The notes under the pieces are model-generated. The model ran no database searches and was not told the DNA's origin. It worked only from the letters and a program-made list of their open reading frames with translations. The position numbers and the translations under genes were made by a program. Below, in pieces: positions 54,444-64,000 of a DNA stretch of 64,000 bases. The number at the start of each line of letters is the position of its first letter. Positions within the stretch are counted from its first letter, which is position 1. The stretch comes from Serratia symbiotica (lineage in GTDB: Bacteria; Pseudomonadota; Gammaproteobacteria; Enterobacterales; Enterobacteriaceae): NCBI RefSeq assembly GCF_000821185.2, contig NZ_CP050855.1, positions 2,170,001 to 2,234,000 of the forward strand, read 5' to 3'.

Positions 54444-57400
54444 TTAACCCAACTGTTTACGGGCGTTGCGGAACATGCGCATCCACGGGCTATCTTCACC
54501 CCACTCTTCCGGGTGCCAGGAGTTGCTGACGGTGCGGAAGACGCGCTCTGGATGCGGCATCATCACCGTCGCCCGTCCGCTGGCACTGGTGACGGCGGCA
54601 ATGCCGTTCGGCGAACCATTCGGGTTTGCTGGATAATCTTCCGTTACCTGGCCGGCATTATTGACGAAGCGCAGTGCCACCAGACCATCGCTTTCCAGCG
54701 CAGACAGGTGCGCCGTATCGCGTACTTCGACTCGACCTTCGCCGTGGGAAACGGCGATCGGCATGCGTGAACCCACCATGCCCTGCATGAACAGCGATGG
54801 ACTGGCTGCCACTTCCACTAGGCTAAAACGGGCTTCAAAACGATCTGACAAATTACGCACAAAGCGCGGCCAGTGTTCAGCACCGGGGATCAATTCACGC
54901 AGGTTGGACATCATCTGACAGCCGTTGCACACCCCCAACGCCAAGGTGTGCGGACGATGGAAGAACGACTCAAACTCATCGCGCACCCGATCATTGAACA
55001 GGATCGATTTCGCCCAGCCTTCCCCGGCCCCCAACACATCACCGTAAGAGAAGCCACCGCAGGCCACCAGCGTGTGGAAGTCCTGCAAATTACGCTGCCC
55101 TTCCAGCAGGTCGCTCATGTGTACATCCAGCGCATCAAAACCAGCGCGATGAAATGCCGCCGCCATCTCAACGTGGGAGTTCACCCCCTGCTCACGCAGC
55201 ACCGCCACTTTCGGACGAGCGCCCGTCGCGATGTATGGCGCAGCGATGTCTTCCTGCGGTGCGAAGGTCAGCTTCACGTTTAGGCCAGGATCGTGCTCAT
55301 CCTGCTTGGCCTGGTGTTCCTGATCGGCACACGCCGGGTTATCACGCAGGCGCTGCATCTGCCAAGTGGTCTCCGCCCACCAAGTGCGCAACGTATTGCG
55401 GCTCTCGCTGTACAGCGCCTTGCTATTCTGGCTAATCACAAAGCGATCGCCCGTCTGCACACTGCCGATGTGATGTATGTTGTCGCTCAGGCCATGCTGG
55501 GCGAACACCTGCTTCACCGCCTCAAGCTGGGCGGCAGTCACCTGGATCACCGCGCCTAGCTCTTCATTGAACAGCACCGCCAGAGCATCGTCACCCAGGC
55601 CGTCGATAGCGATGGTAACGCCACAGTGGCCAGCAAACGCCATCTCCACCAGCGTGACCAACAGGCCACCGTCTGAACGGTCGTGGTAAGCCAGCAGGAC
55701 GCGATCGGCCACCAGTTGCTGCATGGCATTGAAAAAGCCCGCTAATTGCACCACGTTACGCACATCGGCGGGCTTGTCGCCCAGTTGACGGTAGACCTGC
55801 GCCAACGCGGTTGCACCCAGCGCGTTATGGCCGTTACCCAGATCGATCAACAGCAACGCGGTGTCGCCTTTGTCGGTGCGTAACTGTGGCGTCACGGTGT
55901 GACGCACATCTTCCACACGGGCGAAAGCGGTGATCACCAGCGACAGCGGCGAGGTCATTTCGCGTTGTTCGTTGCCTTCCTGCCAGCGGGTTTTCATCGA
56001 CATCGAGTCTTTACCCACCGGGATAGTGATGCCCAGCGCCGGGCAGAGTTCTTCGCCCACCGCCTTCACCGCCGCATACAGGCCAGCATCTTCGCCTGGG
56101 TGGCCAGCAGCGGCCATCCAGTTAGCGGAAAGCTTCACACGCTTTAGCGCACCGATTTCGGTGGCGGCCAAGTTGGTCAAGGCTTCCCCTACCGCTAGGC
56201 GGCCGGAAGCAGCGAAGTCCAGCAGAGCAACCGGCGCACGTTCGCCAATCGACATCGCTTCGCCGTAATAGCTGTCCAAACTGGCAGTGGTGACCGCACA
56301 GTCGGCCACCGGGATCTGCCATGGGCCGATCATCTGATCACGTGCTACCATACCAGTCACGGTGCGATCGCCGATGGTGATCAGGAAGGTTTTTTCCGCC
56401 ACCGCCGGCAAATGCAGCACGCGTTTTACCGCGTCAGCCAGCGTGATATTCTCACGTTGTAGTGGCTGGCCGTTGGCCTGTTGACTGGTGACATCGCGCG
56501 TCATTTTCGGCGTTTTGCCCAGTAGCACGTCCAACGGCATATCGATTGGCCGGTTGTCGAAGTGACGATCGTTTAACGTCAGATGTTGCTCTTCAGTGGC
56601 TTCACCGATCACCGCATAAGGCGCACGCTCGCGGCGGCAAATGGCAGCAAACTGTGCCATCTGTGCTGGCGCAATCGCCAGCACGTAACGCTCCTGCGAT
56701 TCATTACACCATACTTCCAGCGGGTTCATGCCCGGTTCATCATTGAGGATGTCGCGCAGTTCGAAACGCCCGCCACGGCCACCATCGCTCACCAGTTCTG
56801 GCATCGCGTTGGACAGGCCGCCCGCGCCAACATCGTGAATAAAGAGGATCGGATTTTGCTCGCCCATTTGCCAGCAGCGGTCGATAACCTCCTGACAGCG
56901 GCGCTCCATTTCTGGGTTGTCACGCTGCACCGAGGCAAAGTCCAGATCGGCATCGGACTGGCCGGAATCCATAGAGGAAGCGGCACCGCCGCCCAAGCCA
57001 ATATTCATCGCCGCCCCCCCCAGCACGACCAACTTGGCCCCGACGGTGATTTCCCCTTTCTGCACATGGCCAGCACGGATGTTGCCGATGCCACCCGCCA
57101 ACATAATAGGCTTGTGATAGCCGCGCAGTTCGACACCGTTGTGGCTGTTGACCTGCTCTTCGTAGGTGCGGAAGTAACCGACCAGTGCCGGACGACCGAA
57201 TTCGTTGTTGAACGCCGCACCCCCCAAGGGGCCGTCGGTCATGATGTCCAGTGCTGTGACGATGCGTTCCGGCTTGCCAAAATCCTGCTCCCACGGTTGT
57301 TCAAAACCGGGAATGCGCAGGTTAGATACCGAGAAACCTACCAGACCGGCTTTCGGCTTGGCACCACGGCCAGTGGCACCCTCATCGCGGATCTCACCGC

Positions 57401-58334
57401 CGGAGCCGGTAGCGGCACCCGGCCATGGGGAGATCGCCGTCGGGTGGTTGTGAGTCTCCACCTTCATCAGGATATGCGCCTGTTCCTGATGGTAATCGTA
57501 CTGGCCGTTTTCCGGCGTGGCAAAGAAACGGCCAACCTGAGAGCCTTCCATCACTGCGGCGTTGTCTTTATAAGCCGACAGCACGTAGTCCGGCGTCTGC
57601 TCGAAGGTGTTCTTGATCATGTTAAACAGCGACTTCGGCTGCGGTTCACCATCAATGATCCAGTCAGCGTTGAAAATCTTGTGGCGGCAGTGCTCAGAGT
57701 TGGCCTGCGCGAACATGTACAGTTCGATATCCGTTGGGTTGCGCCCCAGAGCGATAAAGGCATTCAGCAGATAGTCGATTTCATCCTGTGCCAGCGCCAG
57801 CCCCAGTCCGACATTAGCCTGTTCCAGCGCGCTGCGCCCTTCGCCCACTACGTCTATCACTTGATGCCGCGCCGGTTGATGGTGTACGAATAACTGTTCA
57901 GCCTGTTGCAGTTCGCTAAAAACGGTTTCCATCATGCGATCATGCAGCAAGGCGGCGAGTTGCTGCCACTGGCCCCCCGTCAGCGTGGGTGCCTTGACGT
58001 AGAATGCCAAGCCGCGCTCCAACCGGACTACCTGCTGCAAACCGCAGTTGTGGGCGATGTCGCTTGCTTTGGAAGACCAGGGTGAAAGGGTGCCCGGACG
58101 CGGTGTCACCAACAACAGGCACCCTTCAGGGGCATGTTCGGCGAGAGAAGGCCCATACTTAAGCAGACACTGAAGCTTGGCGTGTTCTTCGGCACTTAGC
58201 GGTGCGCTCACATCAGCGAAGTGGACGTATTCAGCGTAGATATCATTGACCGGGAGTTGAGCGTCCTGGCAGCGGGATAGCAGTTTGGTAATGCGAAAAG
58301 CCGACAAAGCGGGCGAACCACGCAGTATTTCCAT
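54444..58334 (-). CDS. purL: Phosphoribosylformylglycinamidine synthase PurL
   Basis: A 1296-residue purine synthesis enzyme converting FGAR to FGAM with glutamine and ATP. N-terminal and PurM-like domains ([27 protein letters not shown]), a second half ([30 protein letters not shown]) and a C-terminal class I amidotransferase with Cys in [13 protein letters not shown] and a terminal His/Glu in MPHPERVFR. The ATG at 58334 fits the start [16 protein letters not shown] PurR box lies upstream. Confidence 0.97.
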   Translation of the reverse strand: MEILRGSPALSAFRITKLLSRCQDAQLPVNDIYAEYVHFADVSAPLSAEEHAKLQCLLKYGPSLAEHAPEGCLLLVTPRPGTLSPWSSKASDIAHNCGLQQVVRLERGLAFYVKAPTLTGGQWQQLAALLHDRMMETVFSELQQAEQLFVHHQPARHQVIDVVGEGRSALEQANVGLGLALAQDEIDYLLNAFIALGRNPTDIELYMFAQANSEHCRHKIFNADWIIDGEPQPKSLFNMIKNTFEQTPDYVLSAYKDNAAVMEGSQVGRFFATPENGQYDYHQEQAHILMKVETHNHPTAISPWPGAATGSGGEIRDEGATGRGAKPKAGLVGFSVSNLRIPGFEQPWEQDFGKPERIVTALDIMTDGPLGGAAFNNEFGRPALVGYFRTYEEQVNSHNGVELRGYHKPIMLAGGIGNIRAGHVQKGEITVGAKLVVLGGAAMNIGLGGGAASSMDSGQSDADLDFASVQRDNPEMERRCQEVIDRCWQMGEQNPILFIHDVGAGGLSNAMPELVSDGGRGGRFELRDILNDEPGMNPLEVWCNESQERYVLAIAPAQMAQFAAICRRERAPYAVIGEATEEQHLTLNDRHFDNRPIDMPLDVLLGKTPKMTRDVTSQQANGQPLQRENITLADAVKRVLHLPAVAEKTFLITIGDRTVTGMVARDQMIGPWQIPVADCAVTTASLDSYYGEAMSIGERAPVALLDFAASGRLAVGEALTNLAATEIGALKRVKLSANWMAAAGHPGEDAGLYAAVKAVGEELCPALGITIPVGKDSMSMKTRWQEGNEQREMTSPLSLVITAFARVEDVRHTVTPQLRTDKGDTALLLIDLGNGHNALGATALAQVYRQLGDKPADVRNVVQLAGFFNAMQQLVADRVLLAYHDRSDGGLLVTLVEMAFAGHCGVTIAIDGLGDDALAVLFNEELGAVIQVTAAQLEAVKQVFAQHGLSDNIHHIGSVQTGDRFVISQNSKALYSESRNTLRTWWAETTWQMQRLRDNPACADQEHQAKQDEHDPGLNVKLTFAPQEDIAAPYIATGARPKVAVLREQGVNSHVEMAAAFHRAGFDALDVHMSDLLEGQRNLQDFHTLVACGGFSYGDVLGAGEGWAKSILFNDRVRDEFESFFHRPHTLALGVCNGCQMMSNLRELIPGAEHWPRFVRNLSDRFEARFSLVEVAASPSLFMQGMVGSRMPIAVSHGEGRVEVRDTAHLSALESDGLVALRFVNNAGQVTEDYPANPNGSPNGIAAVTSASGRATVMMPHPERVFRTVSNSWHPEEWGEDSPWMRMFRNARKQLG

Positions 58335-58430
58335 AATCAAAATTCTCTCGTCTTTGAAGCCACTGACTTCAGCACTTCATTGGGCGCAACAGGGAAAAAC
58401 GCGCGTCATTATAGAGAATCCGCGCCTGCG

Positions 58431-58446
58431 ACGAAACCGTTTGCGT
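58431..58446 (-). promoter_or_regulatory. PurR box upstream of purL
   Basis: Plus-strand ACGAAACCGTTTGCGT is the PurR consensus in reverse (ACGAAAACGTTTGCGT) with one mismatch. It lies about 100 bases before the purL start. Confidence 0.85.
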
Positions 58447-58612
58447 AGCGATTATTGATAAAAGCTATTTGTTCCATCGGGTAGTCATAGCATGTCAATA
58501 AAGTTGCACGTTGGCGTTTTGTTGCGCAAAATGCCCCGGCACTGGTGATTTAACTATAAGAAAAGGTGGGATTGTCATCATCAGTGTCCTTGTACCACTA
58601 CTGGATAACTAT

Positions 58613-60926
<2,314 letters not shown>

Positions 60927-61982
60927 ATGAAACTCAGTAAAAAGAACGCCGCCATCGTGCGTAATGTACTGGACGGCTGGGTGAAAGAAGGCGCACTGAC
61001 GCAGCAGCAGTGGCAGCAGTGGCAGCAGCAGGTAGAAGTGCAACCTTTCGACTGGCGGCGTCTGGCACGCTATGCATTCCTCGCGGCCCTGGCCTCGCTG
61101 GTTATCGCCTTCACCAGCCTATTCAACGACAGCGATTTGCTGGCATGGTTGAGTGGGCTATTCCGCTTCGATGTACTGGCACGCATGGTAATTGCCAGTG
61201 TGTTGGCGGCTTTGGCCTATGCCTGGGCGCTGCGCCGCCGTCGATTTCATCCAGAAAAACGCTACGGCAATGAAGCGGCACTATTTATCGCCGTGCTGCT
61301 CACCGCCTGCGCCCTGTGGCAAATGGGCGTGTGGCTGGACAACGGAAGTGGTCGGGTTTCCGTGCTACTGATACTCGCTACGCTGCTGTATGGGACGATC
61401 GGTTGGTTTGCCCGTTCTGGGCTAGTGTGGGGGGGCGCCCTGCTATCGCTCGGCAATGCCTTTGGCGCAGAAACCGGCTATATATCCGGCTGGGGTGCCT
61501 ATTGGCTCGGCATGAGCTATCCGATCCGCTTTATCGCTTTCGGCGTGGTATTGATCGCCACCGCGTTACTGCTGCAACCCCTGTTAGCCCGGCGTGGGTT
61601 GGATAGGGTTACGCTGGCAATGGGGCTACTGTATTTGTTTATCGCTCTGTGGCTGCTGTCGATCTTTGGCAACTACGGCGATCTCGACAGTTGGTATCGC
61701 GTGCGTCAAATTAGGTTGTTCCACTGGAGCCTGTTATTCGGTCTGGTTGCCACAGCGGCTATCTGGCTGGGGCTGAAGCGCGACGACACTATGTTGCGCG
61801 GGTTCGGCCTGACCTTCCTCGGCATCAATCTCTATACCCGGCTGTTCGAATTCTTCTGGGACAGCACGCCGAAGGCGATTTTCTTCGTGCTGCTCGGTCT
61901 GAGCCTGTGGGCGTTGGGGCATTATGCCGAGAAGATCTGGCAGTTAGGACGCGGGGCGCAGGATGTGACCGAAGACGGTTAG
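60927..61982 (+). CDS. DUF2157 domain membrane protein
   Basis: A 351-residue protein: a soluble N-terminal domain of about 45 residues (VRNVLDGWVKEGALTQQQWQQW) typical of DUF2157, then about nine predicted membrane helices from residue 50 to 340, and a short tail. The conserved EAALFIAVLLTACALWQMGVW segment lies in the middle. Function of the family is unknown. Preceded by AGGGAAAGAAAAC as ribosome-binding site and followed by a terminator. Confidence 0.85.
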   Translation: MKLSKKNAAIVRNVLDGWVKEGALTQQQWQQWQQQVEVQPFDWRRLARYAFLAALASLVIAFTSLFNDSDLLAWLSGLFRFDVLARMVIASVLAALAYAWALRRRRFHPEKRYGNEAALFIAVLLTACALWQMGVWLDNGSGRVSVLLILATLLYGTIGWFARSGLVWGGALLSLGNAFGAETGYISGWGAYWLGMSYPIRFIAFGVVLIATALLLQPLLARRGLDRVTLAMGLLYLFIALWLLSIFGNYGDLDSWYRVRQIRLFHWSLLFGLVATAAIWLGLKRDDTMLRGFGLTFLGINLYTRLFEFFWDSTPKAIFFVLLGLSLWALGHYAEKIWQLGRGAQDVTEDG

Positions 61983-61989
61983 CCACAAT

Positions 61990-62012
61990 AAAGGGCGGAT
62001 AGTCCGCCCTTT
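61990..62012 (+). terminator. Hairpin terminator after the DUF2157 gene
   Basis: 10-bp stem AAAGGGCGGA / TCCGCCCTTT with a three-base loop. The T run is inside the stem, so it can act in both directions, also for the murQP side. Confidence 0.8.
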
Positions 62013-62049
62013 AAACTACGGCCCCCTGTCTCTGCTTGTCGCTCAGACG

Positions 62050-62275
62050 CTATTTCTCAGGATCGTTGAATCCCATTATCCAGGTGAAAATGAACCCGAC
62101 GATAACCGTAATCACCATCCCCGCCAGATACAGCATCACCTTCCCTGAGACGATGGTTAACGTCAAAGGCAAACCTGATATACCGAAAGTGATCACCGTC
62201 GCCACTTTCTAATAGCTGATCAATGCGCCGCCCACCGCGCCAAAATCTGTGTTGCCAGTGTCGTTGTCTTGTCCA
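62050..62275 (-). pseudogene. murP: Remnant of PTS MurNAc permease MurP (C-terminus)
   Basis: A minus-strand segment reads GALISY, a TAG stop, then KVATVITFGISGLPLTLTIV, SGKVMLYLAGMVITVIVGFI and FTWIMGFNDPEK, ending at a stop at 62050. This is the last membrane helices of a PTS EIIC protein. Position directly after murQ in the same direction identifies it as murP by synteny. The roughly 400 residues before it are absent, and an in-frame stop interrupts what remains. Confidence 0.65.
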
Positions 62276-62284
62276 TCGCCCGAT

Positions 62285-63178
62285 TTAACAGGTTAACGCT
62301 GCGCGCAAATAGCCGCCGTGCCGTTGCAACCGCTGTACCGCTTCCACGGCGCTGAGGCCTGCCAGGATCATCAGGATCGCCGGTTTGACCTCAAAATCGG
62401 TCTGAGCCAACGCGGCTTCCGCCTGGCTAGGCTGTGCGCCGGTGGCTTCTACCACGATACGGCAAGCGCGATCCACCAGTTTGATGTTGGTGGCCTTAAC
62501 ATCCACCATCAGGTTCTGATAAACCTTGCCGAGCTTAACCATCGCGCCAGTCGATAGCATATTCAGCACCAGCTTCTGCGCGCTGCCAGACTTAAGACGC
62601 GTCGATCCTGTCAGGGCTTCCGGGCCGACCACCGGGGAAATCGCCACCTGCGCTTCATGGGCGAGCGGCGAATCGGGGTTGCAGGAGATCGCCGCCGTCG
62701 GGCAGCCTAACTGACGCGCATAACGTAGTGCACCGATCACATAGGGCGTGCGGCCAGATGCCGCCAGCCCCACCACCATGTCGGAGGCAGTCAGGTTCAG
62801 TGCCTGTAGATCCGATACGCCTAAGGAAACATCATCCTCCGCACCCTCCACCGCTTTCAGCAGTGCGCCGTAGCCACCGGCAATCAGACCCACCACCCTG
62901 CCATACGGCACGCCGAAGGTCGGCGGACATTCGGACGCATCCAGCACCCCAAGACGCCCGCTGGTGCCAGCCCCCAGATAGATCAAGCGCGCACCCGCTT
63001 TCAGCGCCACAACGGCCAGATCAACCGCTTGGGCGATTTCTGGCAGCACCTTTTCAACCGCCTCTGGCACCTTGCGGTCTTCCTGATTAAAACAACGTAT
63101 CATCTCCAGCGTGGACATTTCATCCAGCCCCATGGTGGCCGGGTTGCGGGTTTCTGATACCAATGCGCCTAAATTCAT
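62285..63178 (-). CDS. murQ: N-acetylmuramic acid 6-phosphate etherase MurQ
   Basis: A 297-residue SIS-domain enzyme that splits lactate from MurNAc-6-P to give GlcNAc-6-P in cell-wall recycling. The motifs [21 protein letters not shown] and [19 protein letters not shown] are intact, as is the glutamate region AVEGAEDD. Normal length. With murP lost, its substrate can come only from recycled anhydro-MurNAc, not from uptake through MurP. Confidence 0.95.
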   Translation of the reverse strand: MNLGALVSETRNPATMGLDEMSTLEMIRCFNQEDRKVPEAVEKVLPEIAQAVDLAVVALKAGARLIYLGAGTSGRLGVLDASECPPTFGVPYGRVVGLIAGGYGALLKAVEGAEDDVSLGVSDLQALNLTASDMVVGLAASGRTPYVIGALRYARQLGCPTAAISCNPDSPLAHEAQVAISPVVGPEALTGSTRLKSGSAQKLVLNMLSTGAMVKLGKVYQNLMVDVKATNIKLVDRACRIVVEATGAQPSQAEAALAQTDFEVKPAILMILAGLSAVEAVQRLQRHGGYLRAALTC

Positions 63179-63341
63179 CTTTTTACCTCTGAATTTTTAA
63201 TTCAAAATATAAAACCATTATTTGAATATTTAATTCAGCAAAGCGAGCACTATTGGCTATTTTAAAGGCGAACTGACAAAACGTTCACAGCACGTTTTCA
63301 CCATCGCCGTGGAACGACCACAGGTTCTTAGAGAAAGATCA

Positions 63342-63790
63342 ATGTGTCCCCTGCTGCGTACTCGCCAGGTGTATCCGACACTGGCTCAAAACGGCCGTGA
63401 ATTGGCCGATTGCCTGCTGCATAACGCCGAGCAGGCGCGTCATCTTAGTTCGCAAAAGCCGTCCAGTGGCGGGCGTCAACCCGTCGAGTGTATGGTGAAG
63501 TTTGCCCAGAAAATGGGCTACCAGGGCTTTCCGGCATTGAAGCTGGCGCAGCCAGCGGTCACCATACATAACCAGATCCTCAGTAGCGATGCGCTAAAAC
63601 CATTAGTGAAAATGCGGGTGGAAAAGCAGGCGGCGCTGCGCTGAATATCAACAGCGAAGATCGGTTGCATCTGGCGCTGGATATGCTGCAGCAATTCGCC
63701 CTCACCGCTCTGCTGTTCATGGCGCTGATCCAGCACGATCTCGATCATACGCGCGGCCACAGCAAAAAGTTGAAGAAGAAACGGGTCTGA
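63342..63790 (+). pseudogene. yfhH: RpiR-family regulator YfhH, degraded
   Basis: The first part (CPLLRTRQVYPTLAQNGREL ... EQARHLSS, then VKFAQKMGYQGFPALKLA) is the helix-turn-helix domain of an RpiR-type regulator, with the recognition segment between them scrambled. After VHNQI-like IHNQILSSDALKPLV the frame ends at 63644. The tail QQFALTALLFMALIQHDLDH, ending at 63790, is the C-terminal end of the family in another frame. The whole sugar-isomerase (SIS) domain of about 150 residues is deleted. Divergent from murQ, its probable target. yfhH next to tadA/yfhB is the normal enterobacterial order. Confidence 0.8.
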
Positions 63791-63817
63791 AGTGTATAAT
63801 GCAGAAAATTTAAAAAC

Positions 63818-63854
63818 TGCCCACTCAATTATTTCAAATCAACTGTAGTGGGCA
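63818..63854. other. Inverted repeat downstream of yfhH
   Basis: TGCCCACT (63818-63825) and AGTGGGCA (63847-63854) flank a 21-base AT-rich loop; no T run. It may be a terminator relic or an operator. Confidence 0.4.
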
Positions 63855-63923
63855 TAGTTATTTGTTCAATTACCACGCAGAAATTGAACATGCATGGACA
63901 GCCTTATATTAGCGACATATTTT

Positions 63924-64000
63924 ATGAACACTCACACAGTGATTTTAGATAAGTTCCGTTCTTACACCGCACAGCCGCTGGTTAAAATACTTGTGTTCTA
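63924..64000 (+). CDS. Start of an unidentified gene (3' end outside window)
   Basis: The ATG at 63924 opens a frame (MNTHTVILDKFRSYTAQPLV, then KILVF) that runs to the window edge. The AT-rich upstream region could hold a promoter. 25 codons are too few to name it. Confidence 0.4.
   Translation, partial: MNTHTVILDKFRSYTAQPLVKILVF

Noticed and set aside
56583..57893. A 436-codon plus-strand frame inside purL
   Set aside because: Long but exactly antisense to conserved PurL domains, with no recognisable motif or ribosome-binding site.

Overview
This window is chromosomal DNA of an enterobacterium (Enterobacterales). Gene order and protein sequences are closest to what I know of Serratia. The moderate base composition, the many insertion-sequence scars and the broken accessory genes among intact housekeeping genes suggest a lineage in early genome reduction, such as Serratia symbiotica. 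The genus is an inference from remembered sequences, not from a search.

Left part (1-16.4 kb) is the eroded accessory part. It starts inside mdtB, followed by mdtC; mdtD and the baeSR regulators, which normally come next, are missing. A decayed surface-protein fragment, a yegP cut by an IS3-family element, an intact trhP (yegQ), the sRNA gene cyaR with a CRP half-site, a broken yegS, fbaB and thiD (without thiM) follow. Between fbaB and guaA lie remnants of at least four mobile elements (IS3-type, IS481-type, IS1-type and a tyrosine integrase), two copies of a MITE-like repeat in opposite orientation, and one intact, strikingly AT-rich gene for an exported S66 peptidase of the LdcA/MccF type.

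Central part (16.4-44.5 kb) is core: guaBA, divergent xseA, a second identical copy of the IS3-family element, then a long leftward run: der, bamB, yfgM, hisS, ispG, rodZ, pilW, rlmN, ndk, sseB, pepB, and the Fe-S assembly operon iscR-iscS-iscU-iscA-hscB-hscA-fdx (iscX is absent), trmJ, divergent suhB, and a zevAB-like metal transport pair. Two copies of a repeat with terminal inverted repeats abut the stop codons of ndk and fdx.

Right part (44.5-64 kb) holds glyA, hmp (frameshifted by a 14-bp tandem duplication), glnB-nadE, the glrK-qseG-glrR operon with a probable glmY sRNA upstream, purL, mltF, tadA, a DUF2157 membrane protein, and the murQ region, where murP and the RpiR-family regulator yfhH are remnants. 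The window ends in the first codons of an unidentified rightward gene.

Regulatory sites that can be read directly include two Type 1 IscR sites before iscR, an NsrR site before hmp, PurR boxes before purL and glyA (and a weaker one before guaB), and several strong hairpin terminators. Retained genes serve nucleotide synthesis, tRNA/rRNA modification, Fe-S assembly and envelope assembly. Lost or broken genes serve stress defence, lipid phosphorylation, thiazole salvage and MurNAc uptake.
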